From Halovenus sp. (lineage in GTDB: Archaea; Halobacteriota; Halobacteria; Halobacteriales; Haloarculaceae): a stretch of DNA of 15,512 nt. Of this stretch, positions 6,653 to 14,008 are shown piece by piece; the stretch's first letter is position 1; every line of letters begins with the position of its first letter. The translations under genes were made by a program, and so were the position numbers. The stretch is from assembly GCA_003551265.1 (NCBI GenBank), contig PUMG01000255.1, positions 1 through 15,512 of the forward strand, in the 5' to 3' direction. The notes below the pieces were generated by a model, which saw only the letters and a list, made by a program, of their open reading frames with translations, did no database searches and was not told the DNA's origin.

Positions 6653-7687
6653 AGTTTCGATTTCGCCTGGTGTTTTCGACTCAGGAACGTCTTCGAGATA
6701 CTCATCAGCGTCCATCGCGGCTTTACAGCCCATCCCGCCAGCAGTGATGGCCTGCTGGTAGTGGTGGTCGACGACGTCGCCAGCACCGAAGATACCCTCG
6801 ACGCCAGTCTCTGTCTGACCGCCACCATCACCGCCAGCAGCGACGATGTAGCCCGTCTCGTCGAGTTCGACATCCGTCCCGTCGAGGTATTCGGTGTTCG
6901 GTGTGTGACCAATCGCGAGGAACACCGCACCGACGTCCATCTCGAACGTCTCCGTCTCGGGGTCGTCGAGTTTCGACTTTGGATGACCGGAGTCGTTCCG
7001 TGCGAGGACGACGTGTTCGACACCCGCTTCGGGCGAGCCGTGCACTTCGAGCAGTTCAGTGTTCTTCAGAATCTCGACGTCGCCCGCGTCGACTTTCTCC
7101 TCGATGCGGTCGACCCAGTACGCCTCCGCCCGGAACTCTTCACGACGGTGTGCGATGTAGACGGTGTCGGCGAACTTCGTGAGGAAGTTTGCCTCTTCCA
7201 TCGCCGCGTCACCGCCGCCGACGACCAGCATATCCTCATCACGGAAGAACGCCCCGTCACACGTGGCACACGTCGAGACGCCGTATCCCATGAGTTCGTC
7301 CTCACCAGGAACGTCGAGCGTCCGGGCACTCGCACCCGAGGCCGCGATGAACGCGTCCGTCGTGTACACATCACCGTTACGACACGCGACGCGAATCGAC
7401 CCGTCGTCCTGTTTTGTGACGTCCTCGACGATGCCGTGGTCGATCTCCGCGCCGAACTGTGTCGCCTGTGCTTTCATCTTCTGGATGAGGTCCGGTCCGC
7501 TGATGCCGTCGGGAAAGCCCGGATAGTTGGCGACGTCGGTAGTGAGCGTGAGCTGGCCCCCCGGTTCGTCGCCTTCGAGAACGAGCGGGTCGTTGTTCGC
7601 TCGCCCCGCGTAGATGGCTGCCGTCAGTCCCGCGATACCGGTCCCTGCGATGATGAGACGTCGGTGTGCAATCGAGTCCTCTGTCAT
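6644..7687 (-). CDS. trxB: Thioredoxin-disulfide reductase
   Basis: A 347-residue flavoprotein of the low-molecular-weight thioredoxin reductase family, which passes electrons from NAD(P)H through FAD and an active disulfide to thioredoxin in the cytoplasm. FAD-binding GTGIAG is at 15-20, EPGGQL at 41-46, the redox-active CATC at 140-143 (Cys140, Cys143), the nucleotide-binding GGGDAA at 157-162, HRREEFRA at 180-187 and the second FAD motif GAGDV at 301-305. HRR with the following Arg is the pattern used to bind the NADPH 2'-phosphate, which suggests NADPH preference. The C-terminus has a 20-residue acidic extension. The ATG at 7687 gives a standard N-terminus. It appears monocistronic. No thioredoxin gene is in the window. 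Confidence 0.97.
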   Translation of the reverse strand: MTEDSIAHRRLIIAGTGIAGLTAAIYAGRANNDPLVLEGDEPGGQLTLTTDVANYPGFPDGISGPDLIQKMKAQATQFGAEIDHGIVEDVTKQDDGSIRVACRNGDVYTTDAFIAASGASARTLDVPGEDELMGYGVSTCATCDGAFFRDEDMLVVGGGDAAMEEANFLTKFADTVYIAHRREEFRAEAYWVDRIEEKVDAGDVEILKNTELLEVHGSPEAGVEHVVLARNDSGHPKSKLDDPETETFEMDVGAVFLAIGHTPNTEYLDGTDVELDETGYIVAAGGDGGGQTETGVEGIFGAGDVVDHHYQQAITAGGMGCKAAMDADEYLEDVPESKTPGEIETND

Positions 7688-7720
7688 GTCTTAGGATAGG
7701 GCTACTGCAGGTTTGTACGT

Positions 7721-7730
7721 TGTGTTATAC
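7721..7730 (-). promoter_or_regulatory. Possible TATA box for trxB
   Basis: Minus-strand GTATAACACA is centred about 39 nt before the trxB ATG, which would give a leader of roughly a dozen bases. A weaker TACAAA stretch at about -27 could serve a leaderless start instead. Confidence 0.35.
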
Positions 7731-7807
7731 CGGTCGGTGGAACGATTAATCTGGGGAGCATCGTCCGTCATCACAGATGTCTCGCCGCACGTCGTGGCGA
7801 GCATCTG

Positions 7808-9532
7808 TCACAGATTCTGTCGACCGGTATCGAAGCCGTCCTCCGGGAATGCATCGAGAAGCGTGTCGTGGAGCGGGCCGTTCGACGCGAGAAGCGGTGT
7901 ATGTGCGGCGGTATCGTCGAGCCGTAGCTCGTAGTCGTTACCGTCTGCATCCGTCGTTTTGCCGCCTGCTTCCCACAGGATACACAGTCCCGCAGCCACG
8001 TCCCACGGATACGTGTCGTACTCCCAGTGAGCGTCGGCACTCCCCGCGGCCACGTAACACAGGTGTAACGAGGCGCTACCGAGACGTCGAACACCGCGTG
8101 CCTCACGGTAGAAGCGTTTGAGAAACTCACCAGTCGGGTCGTATCCCGAAAGGAGCATACTTTCGTCGAGCGCACTCCTGTCGGTCGGCTCGATGGGGTT
8201 TCCGTTCCGGGTCGCACCCTTCCCCTGGGCCGCACAGAAGAGGTCCTCCGTGACAGGGCTGTAGACGACCCCGACGACAGGGGTGGCGTTCTCTACGAGC
8301 GAGATAGCAACAGTGAAACTCGGGTTACCGTGGGCGAAGTTTCCCATCCCGTCGAGCGGGTCGATAACCCAGGTGTGGCGGTCTGAACCACCTCTCACGG
8401 TCCAGCCCTCAGAGAGAACAGTGTGGTCCGGGAACTCGCTCCCCAGAATAGCCGCGATAATCTGTTCACTCCGTGAGAACGCAGCCCCGACCAGTTCGTC
8501 ACTCACCACCCCCGAATCCGACTGGTCGATGCGGTCGTATATCTGTCTCACAGGCGTTCCAGCCGCGAACGCCGCTTCGCTGGCGATGTGCATCGCAGTA
8601 TCGAGGAAGTCTCTCGGAGCCTCCGCTTCGGCAGGTGGTGGTTCGAGACCGCGCTCTCTGCGGACGGCCCACCCGAGCTTCGTCGTTATCGCGTCCATGA
8701 CGGAGTGGCTCTGTGAGGTTCTGACGAGATACACCGGTGTCTCTGCACCAGTTATCGTGAGTTTCTCCCCCTCCGGCACGACCTGTTCGGGACGATCACC
8801 GTCGAGAGAGACTCTGGCTGTCGTTTCCGGAACGACGGTGATGTCTACCGAGGCATCCAGAATGAGAGGTCGAACGCTCGCGTTTGCGGTGTGAAGGGGC
8901 GTAATCTGGAGCGTCTCGTTGTTTGCCCCGCGATGGACCGGACCACCGGATGACAGTGCCATCGCCGTGCTTCCGGTCGGTGTGTTCACCAGCACCCCCT
9001 GTCCGTCGTATCTGCCGGCGTACTCATCGTCGACGAACACCTCGAGCTGACACGACCTGTGCTCGTCCCAGGCTGTTGCGAGCGAGGCGGACTGGCTGTT
9101 CCCGCCGGTCTCGGCATCTATCTGTACCTCGTTGATGGCAGTCCCGTCGACGTTGTCGCCCGTTACCTGAACCTGCAAGTGGTCGGTTACCGTGGCTCGT
9201 CCATTGAGTATCTCCTCGAACGCAGCCTCGATGCCGTCTGGAGGAGTGACCGTCAGAAAGCCGAGCGTCCCGGCGTCGACGCTTACCAGTGGAATCTCGT
9301 GAGGGGCGAACTCCTTGACTGCACGCATGAACGTCCCGTCACCGCCGACGACGACGCCCAGCGCGTCGCCACCGGTGATCCGGTACTCTGCGATGGAGTC
9401 GCCGACCTCGTAGCTCGCGAACGCCAGACCGTGGTCAGCAACGGCTGACCTGACAGTGTCCACAATCGCTGTCGTCCCGGGTGCGGCGATACACACCACA
9501 CGCTCGGTCGTCACCAGACGCGAGCCTCGCAT
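7808..9532 (-). CDS. nadK: NAD kinase fused to an inositol-monophosphatase-like (NADP phosphatase?) domain
   Basis: A 574-residue fusion. Residues 8-285 are an NAD kinase: GGDG at 63-66 (catalytic Asp65), NEVQID at 134-139 and NTPTGSTAMALSSGGP at 183-198. This half phosphorylates NAD to NADP. Residues 305-574 are an IMPase-like phosphatase: SEG at 374-376 (metal Glu375), WVIDPLDGMGNF at 388-399 (metal Asp391 and Asp394) and WDVAAG at 510-515 (Asp511). The Thr that normally follows DPLDG is Met396, and the SEE motif is SEG, so phosphatase activity may be altered. Methanocaldococcus MJ0917 is a known NADP phosphatase/NAD kinase fusion, as I recall with the phosphatase first, the reverse of the order here. 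The frame is open to 9787 but that part overlaps the upstream CBS gene; the ATG at 9532 has CTTAAC at -27 and a NAD kinase-like N-terminus. It lies 49 nt after the CBS gene on the same strand. Confidence 0.9.
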   Translation of the reverse strand: MRGSRLVTTERVVCIAAPGTTAIVDTVRSAVADHGLAFASYEVGDSIAEYRITGGDALGVVVGGDGTFMRAVKEFAPHEIPLVSVDAGTLGFLTVTPPDGIEAAFEEILNGRATVTDHLQVQVTGDNVDGTAINEVQIDAETGGNSQSASLATAWDEHRSCQLEVFVDDEYAGRYDGQGVLVNTPTGSTAMALSSGGPVHRGANNETLQITPLHTANASVRPLILDASVDITVVPETTARVSLDGDRPEQVVPEGEKLTITGAETPVYLVRTSQSHSVMDAITTKLGWAVRRERGLEPPPAEAEAPRDFLDTAMHIASEAAFAAGTPVRQIYDRIDQSDSGVVSDELVGAAFSRSEQIIAAILGSEFPDHTVLSEGWTVRGGSDRHTWVIDPLDGMGNFAHGNPSFTVAISLVENATPVVGVVYSPVTEDLFCAAQGKGATRNGNPIEPTDRSALDESMLLSGYDPTGEFLKRFYREARGVRRLGSASLHLCYVAAGSADAHWEYDTYPWDVAAGLCILWEAGGKTTDADGNDYELRLDDTAAHTPLLASNGPLHDTLLDAFPEDGFDTGRQNL

Positions 9533-9556
9533 TGGTTCGACTGTCGTGTCTCGGGG

Positions 9557-9562
9557 GTTAAG
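9557..9562 (-). promoter_or_regulatory. Possible TATA box for the NAD kinase fusion gene
   Basis: Minus-strand CTTAAC is centred 27 nt before the chosen ATG at 9532, suitable for a leaderless transcript started between the CBS gene and this gene. It is short and weak, so cotranscription with the CBS gene is equally possible. Confidence 0.3.
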
Positions 9563-9581
9563 TCGTTTGCCACAACCACGC

Positions 9582-10031
9582 CTAGTCGTGGTAGTACTTC
9601 CTTCCAGATCGTTCGTAGGCGGGTGAGGAGCTACGTATAGCGGTCGCAACGTGCTGGAGTTCCATTCCGAGCAGGACGACCACGTCACTGAGGGAGATGA
9701 TTCCCGCCAGCTCCCCATCTTCGACAACAGTAACCCGCCGGAGTCCTTTCTGAGAGAGTAACTCCACGAGGTCGTACACACCCGCATTTGCGTCGATGGT
9801 CACGGTCTCGTCACTGAGGAGCGTTTCAACGGCGGTTTCTTCCGCGTCGAAGGACTCATCGAGCACTGCCATCGCCAGGTCACGGTCGCTCACGAGCCCC
9901 GACGGTTTGTCGTTCTCGACGACCACGACACTCCCCACGGATTCGTCGTGCATCGTCCGAGCCACGTTCGCAACCGACTCTTCTGGGTCAACCGTCACGA
10001 CGCTCGTGCGTGCGATATCGATTACAGCCAT
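9582..10031 (-). CDS. Two-CBS-domain protein
   Basis: A 149-residue protein made of a tandem CBS pair (Bateman module). CBS1 covers about 5-57 and ends in GLVSDRDLA (45-53). CBS2 covers about 70-122 and ends in GIISLSDVV (110-118). A short C-terminal tail rich in Ser, Arg and Tyr (130-149) follows. Such modules bind adenosyl ligands (AMP, ATP, SAM, sometimes NAD-type) and act as sensors; no effector domain is fused here, so it may regulate a partner protein. The frame is open to 10136, but the ATG at 10031 starts directly before the first CBS strand, and TTGTAC about 27 nt upstream could be its TATA box. It is followed by the NAD kinase fusion gene and is divergent from the ABC transporter operon. 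Confidence 0.88.
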   Translation of the reverse strand: MAVIDIARTSVVTVDPEESVANVARTMHDESVGSVVVVENDKPSGLVSDRDLAMAVLDESFDAEETAVETLLSDETVTIDANAGVYDLVELLSQKGLRRVTVVEDGELAGIISLSDVVVLLGMELQHVATAIRSSSPAYERSGRKYYHD

Positions 10032-10116
10032 GGTGAGACACACTCGGTTCCGACGTACAAGTCTGACGCTTTCCGGGCTCGTTTGGACGGCGTGAACTGC
10101 TCTCGACGGTGCTGTC

Positions 10117-10134
10117 GACATAGGACAATATGTC
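10117..10134. promoter_or_regulatory. 18-bp dyad, candidate operator
   Basis: GACATA - 6 nt - TATGTC, perfect over both half-sites, sits in the divergent gap between the CBS gene and the ABC operon. It lies about 25 bp upstream of the operon's TATA box, a position typical for activator or repressor binding in archaea. No regulator for it is encoded in the window. Confidence 0.35.
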
Positions 10135-10156
10135 AAGATGAGAATGTCACACCACT

Positions 10157-10168
10157 ACATTTAAATGT
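10157..10168 (+). promoter_or_regulatory. TATA box of the ABC transporter operon within a 12-bp palindrome
   Basis: TTTAAA at 10160-10165 is centred about 28 nt before the ATG at 10191, the classic haloarchaeal leaderless spacing. It is the core of the perfect palindrome ACATTTAAATGT, so a repressor could also bind there. Confidence 0.7.
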
Positions 10169-10190
10169 CCCCAAGAAGACCAATACAACC

Positions 10191-11834
10191 ATGCGGGATA
10201 GCAGCAAACTACGACGGCGGAGAATCCTTCAAATGAGCGGAGCGACGATAGCGACGGCCGGTGTAACATCGATGGCTGGCTGTCTCGGTGACGACGACGA
10301 TGCCGACGACACCGACGACGCGGCAGTCGACGATACGGACGACACCGACGATGCGGACGTTGCCGACCCGGATGAACTGGACGAGATAACGGTCACGCTA
10401 TCGGAGTTTCCGGACACGATCGACCCACTCGACCACATCACGGGTCCGTACTTCGACATCTACGACCACATCTACGAACCCCTGTTTAACTTCGACCCCG
10501 GAGAGGGCGTCTTCCCGTGGATTGCGGAGGAGTGGGAGGAGACTGGCGAAGGGTCGACTGAAGTGACGCTGCGCGACGACGTCGTCTTCCACAACGGCGA
10601 CGAGATGACGGCCGACGATGTCGCCTGGACGATAAACCGTGCGGTTGACCCCGAAAAGGGAGTCGCGAGTGACCTGGGTGCGTTCGGACTTGGTTCAATC
10701 ACGGGTGCCGAGGCACACGACGACACGACAGTCGAGTTCTTCTACGACGGCGCACCGGGGCTCGCAGAGTTCGAGTTTGGTAACTACGCCCGAGTCATCA
10801 GCGTTGACTGGGCAATGGACTACAACGCCGAAGAGGACGCAATCTCGGGCGACTCGCCCGAAGACTTCAACGGCACGGGTCCCTACCAGGTTGTCGAGTT
10901 CGAGCCAGAGGTCGAGATTGTCGTCGAAGCGTTCGACGACTACTGGGGAGACGAGCCACCGTTCCAGCGTGTGACGTTCAACGCCGACGGCGAATCTAGC
11001 GGGCGAGCGAACGCGCTTGAGACCGGTGAGGCAGACCTGACGATGAACATCCTCCCGGAGGACGTCGCCACGATAGAGGATGCGGATGGCGTCGAAATCC
11101 GCAACGTGTCGAGCTTCCGGACAATCTTCTGCCCGATGAAGAACTCGGTGGAGCCGTACGACAGTCAGGAGTTCCGACAGGCGATCAACTACGCTGTCGA
11201 CAGCCAGGAGATAATCGACACGGTGCTTTCGGGCTTCGGTGAGCCGACGAGTCAGCCAGTCGCTCCAGACATCAACGGATTCAACGATGGTCTCGAGCCG
11301 TACGCACAGGACTACGACATGGCAGAGAGTCTCGTCGAAGAGAGCGGCTACGGCGGTGTCGAAATCGAGTTGACCGCACCGCAGGGACGGTACCTCAACG
11401 ACGCTGACGTCGCACAGACCGCGGCCGACATGATCGACCAGTTGCCGAACGTCGACTGCAGTGCCAACATCGTCGACTTCGGTGTCGTCTCAGACGCCAA
11501 CTCCGCCGGTCTCGACGACCCAGACCACCCGTTCTACATGATTGGCTGGGGGACGGTCACTGGTGACACAGACTACGGAGTACAGGGCTTTTTCGTGCCC
11601 GAAGAAACCCGGAGTTTCGCTGACGAGGAACTCACTGACGCGATTATCGAGAGTCAGCAGATCGAAGACATCGACGAGCGTCGGCAGAAACTCCAGGAGG
11701 TCAACCAGATGGCACACGAGAAGGCACCGTGGCTGTTCCTCCACGTCGAAGAGAGCATCTACGGCGTCAACGAGAACATCACCTGGGACCCGCGTCCCGA
11801 CGAGACCATCTACCTCTGGGAGATGGACGTCTGA
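10191..11834 (+). CDS. dppA: Family 5 (peptide/nickel-type) ABC transporter substrate-binding lipoprotein
   Basis: A 547-residue solute receptor of the SBP_bac_5 family, anchored outside the membrane to capture peptides or similar solutes. The N-terminus has a Tat-type signal (KLRRRRILQM at 6-15) and a lipobox MAGC with Cys31, so it should be a Tat-exported lipoprotein. A very acidic linker, mostly Asp, runs from 34 to about 64. The binding domain follows with the family pattern PLFNFDPGEGVFPWIAEEWE (97-116), then LRDDVVFHNGDEMTADDVAW (127-146), which holds the usual DVVFHNG...TADDV signature. The frame is open 81 codons further upstream, but the TATA box at 10160 and the signal peptide fix the ATG at 10191. 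It is first of five genes ordered receptor-permease-permease-ATPase-ATPase. The ligand cannot be told from sequence; the gene symbol is by family only. Confidence 0.95.
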   Translation: MRDSSKLRRRRILQMSGATIATAGVTSMAGCLGDDDDADDTDDAAVDDTDDTDDADVADPDELDEITVTLSEFPDTIDPLDHITGPYFDIYDHIYEPLFNFDPGEGVFPWIAEEWEETGEGSTEVTLRDDVVFHNGDEMTADDVAWTINRAVDPEKGVASDLGAFGLGSITGAEAHDDTTVEFFYDGAPGLAEFEFGNYARVISVDWAMDYNAEEDAISGDSPEDFNGTGPYQVVEFEPEVEIVVEAFDDYWGDEPPFQRVTFNADGESSGRANALETGEADLTMNILPEDVATIEDADGVEIRNVSSFRTIFCPMKNSVEPYDSQEFRQAINYAVDSQEIIDTVLSGFGEPTSQPVAPDINGFNDGLEPYAQDYDMAESLVEESGYGGVEIELTAPQGRYLNDADVAQTAADMIDQLPNVDCSANIVDFGVVSDANSAGLDDPDHPFYMIGWGTVTGDTDYGVQGFFVPEETRSFADEELTDAIIESQQIEDIDERRQKLQEVNQMAHEKAPWLFLHVEESIYGVNENITWDPRPDETIYLWEMDV

Positions 11835-11887
11835 GAACGACTCTCGGACCCCCACAGAGATTCTCGCACAACGCGGTTCGGAAAGAA

Positions 11888-11920
11888 CGGAACACATAAT
11901 TACTGTCCCGTTTTGTTGTT
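11888..11920 (+). terminator. Possible attenuator between receptor and permease genes
   Basis: CGGAACA (11888-11894) pairs with TGTCCCG (11904-11910) with one mismatch around a 9-nt AT-rich loop, followed by the T-rich TTTTGTTGTT. Partial termination here would make more receptor than permease, as is common in ABC operons. The AT-rich loop could alternatively be a TATA-like element for an internal promoter. Confidence 0.35.
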
Positions 11921-11932
11921 CAAACAGTTATA

Positions 11933-13009
11933 ATGTCGATTGCAAAGTTTCTCCTCCGCCGCTTTCTGCAGGGTATCTTCGTCATCTGGGGGGTCATCAC
12001 TATTATGTTCGGACTCCGTGCTGTCTCCCCGGGCGACCCCGCATCACTGATGGCAGGGGAGGGGGCAACTGCCGAAATTATCGAGCAGGTTCGTGTACAG
12101 GAGGGGCTTGACCAGCCGCTGTATCTACAGTACATCGAGTATCTGCAGGGGATGATGGTGGGTGACTTCGGGTTCTCCTGGCAGGCCCGGCGTGAGGTCT
12201 CTGCCATCGTCATCGGGCGCATTCCAGCGACTGTCGAGTTAGCAGTGGCCGCGACCGTGGTCGCAATCGCCATCGCGATTCCACTCGGCGTCATCTCCGG
12301 AACGCGCCGCAACCAGCCTGCTGACTACAGCGCGACGATGTTCTCACTCCTCGGCATCAGCACGCCTAACTTCTGGCTCGGGCTGATGCTGATTCTCGTC
12401 TTCGCAGTCTGGTTCGGTATTCCGTATCCCTCCGTCGGCACGTCCTCGCTACCGCTGTCGGGGGTCTCGGTTCCCTACCCCAGTTCGGTCGGCCTGGGGA
12501 TGGTCGACTTACCCACTGGAAGACGGGACGTGAGCTTCGGCGTTGCAGTGTCTGCGCTCGTGTTCGAACAGTCGCTGAGTGAGATGGGGACCTGGCTCAG
12601 ACACATCACACTTCCTGCAATCACGCTCGGGACGTACTTCACTGCGCTCATCACCCGACTCACACGGAGCGGTATGATCGACGAACTTGGCAAACCCTAC
12701 GTCACGTCGGTCGAAGCCAAGGGCCTTCCGTCTGTGTTGATTCGATACAAGCACGTCCTTCGAAACACACTCATTCCCATCATCACTGTTCTCGGACTCC
12801 AGATTGGGACGTTGATGGGTGGTGCGGTTATCACCGAGACGGTGTTCAACTGGCCAGGACTCGGGCTTCGTCTCATCGACGCACTCCACGACCGCGACTG
12901 GCCGGTGATGCAAGGAATCGTGATTTTCATCGCAATCGCATTCATCATCATCAACATCATCGTCGATGCGCTGTATGCCTCTCTCGACCCACAGGTGAGT
13001 GACGAATGA
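11933..13009 (+). CDS. dppB: ABC transporter permease, DppB/OppB family
   Basis: A 358-residue inner pore subunit. The first helix is at about 12-32, followed by the family's long extracytoplasmic segment with SPGDPASLMAGE (32-43) and the EGLDQPLYLQYIEYL stretch (57-71). Transmembrane clusters follow at about 100-122, 135-163, 223-245, 275-300 and 325-348. The EAA loop that docks on the ATPases is at about 256-280 (VTSVEAKGLPSVLIRYKHVLRN), and the C-terminus ends in the typical YASLDPQV. The loop before the EAA region (about 165-220) is longer than in bacterial DppB. It sits 98 nt after the receptor gene and overlaps dppC as ATGA. The partners suggest a heterodimer with DppC. Confidence 0.95.
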   Translation: MSIAKFLLRRFLQGIFVIWGVITIMFGLRAVSPGDPASLMAGEGATAEIIEQVRVQEGLDQPLYLQYIEYLQGMMVGDFGFSWQARREVSAIVIGRIPATVELAVAATVVAIAIAIPLGVISGTRRNQPADYSATMFSLLGISTPNFWLGLMLILVFAVWFGIPYPSVGTSSLPLSGVSVPYPSSVGLGMVDLPTGRRDVSFGVAVSALVFEQSLSEMGTWLRHITLPAITLGTYFTALITRLTRSGMIDELGKPYVTSVEAKGLPSVLIRYKHVLRNTLIPIITVLGLQIGTLMGGAVITETVFNWPGLGLRLIDALHDRDWPVMQGIVIFIAIAFIIINIIVDALYASLDPQVSDE

Positions 13010-14007
13010 TATCCGATCGCGTCAAGTCGAACCTGAAGGACACGTTCGTCGACAGTCTGTTGCCGAAGGTAGGTCTCGTGCTGTTGATCGCCATTCTGGT
13101 GATGGCGCTGTTCGCGCCGCTTCTGGCGACACACGACCCGACACGGACGGGACATTTCCACGAAACGGGCGCACCATATCCGCCGATGGGTTACAGCTAC
13201 GAGACGCAGGTTGCACAGGACGGTGAGTTCGGCGAAGTGTCGGTCGAATCCAACAGCACACACGTCCTCGGAACGAACAACATCGGCCAGGACGTCTACT
13301 CGCGCTTTCTCTATGGCGCACGTGTGTCGGTGATTGTCGGACTCTCGTCGACGCTTCTCGCCATGCTCATCGGCGTGCCCATTGGACTGGTTGCTGGCTA
13401 CTACGGTGGGCGGGTCGACGACGGGTTGATGCGGGTCGCTGATACGATGCTGGCGTTCCCGGCGCTGGTGCTCGCGCTGGCGCTCATCGGGGTGTTCGGT
13501 GAATCACCAGTACACGTGCCAGACCCGATCGTGATGGCCGGGTTCGCAGACGGAATGCCGGAGACGATTCCGATTCCCGGGACGGTGACGATAGTCGGTG
13601 CGCTCGTCATCTGGGTGTGGTTCGCCCGTGTTGCACGTGGTGAGGCGCTCTCGCTTCGAAACGAGGAGTACGTCAAAGCCGCACAGAGTTTCGGAACGGG
13701 CAACGCACAGATACTTCGACAGCACATCCTGCCGAACAGTCTGACACCGATAATCGTCCTCGCAACCATCCAGGTGGCCGTCATCATCCTGCTCGAAGCC
13801 TCACTGGCGTATCTCGGATTCTCGGGAACGACGCTCTCGTGGGGATACGAAATCGAGCGCGGACAGGACGTGTTACGGACTCGGCCGTGGGTCTCCATCG
13901 TCCCCGGTATCGGTATCATGCTGGCGGTTATCAGCGTGAACCTGCTGGGCGACTGGCTCCGTGACGCACTCGACCCGAACATCGACCAGAGCAAACGAGG
14001 TGCCTGA
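13006..14007 (+). CDS. dppC: ABC transporter permease, DppC/OppC family
   Basis: A 333-residue second pore subunit. Family features are the N-terminal helix (21-40), then HVLGTNNIGQDVYSRFLYGA at 86-105, several helices between about 106 and 310, and the EAA loop EYVKAAQSFGTGNAQILRQH at 221-240. The C-terminal signature LGDWLRDALDPN is at 314-325. Two extracytoplasmic insertions (about 50-85 and 165-190) are longer than usual. The ATG at 13006 overlaps the dppB stop and has AGGTGA at 12993-12998 as ribosome-binding site. The dppD gene starts one nucleotide after its stop, so the whole operon is tightly packed. Confidence 0.95.
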   Translation: MISDRVKSNLKDTFVDSLLPKVGLVLLIAILVMALFAPLLATHDPTRTGHFHETGAPYPPMGYSYETQVAQDGEFGEVSVESNSTHVLGTNNIGQDVYSRFLYGARVSVIVGLSSTLLAMLIGVPIGLVAGYYGGRVDDGLMRVADTMLAFPALVLALALIGVFGESPVHVPDPIVMAGFADGMPETIPIPGTVTIVGALVIWVWFARVARGEALSLRNEEYVKAAQSFGTGNAQILRQHILPNSLTPIIVLATIQVAVIILLEASLAYLGFSGTTLSWGYEIERGQDVLRTRPWVSIVPGIGIMLAVISVNLLGDWLRDALDPNIDQSKRGA

Positions 14008-14008
14008 T

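Noticed and set aside
6761..7699. Plus-strand open frame (about 310 codons) opposite trxB
   Set aside because: Antisense shadow of a full-length thioredoxin reductase; Arg/Val-rich product without recognisable domain.
9575..9592. Small palindrome ACCACG/CGTGGT across the CBS gene stop, as a terminator
   Set aside because: Only 6 bp, overlapping coding sequence, and not followed by a T tract on the minus strand.
9533..9787. Upstream extension of the NAD kinase frame to 9787
   Set aside because: The added 85 residues overlap the CBS gene, are low in acidic residues and do not look like NAD kinase. The ATG at 9532 has a suitable upstream box.
9948..10190. Upstream extension of the substrate-binding protein frame
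   Set aside because: It would place the Tat signal and lipobox 81 residues inside the protein and run through the TATA box at 10160.
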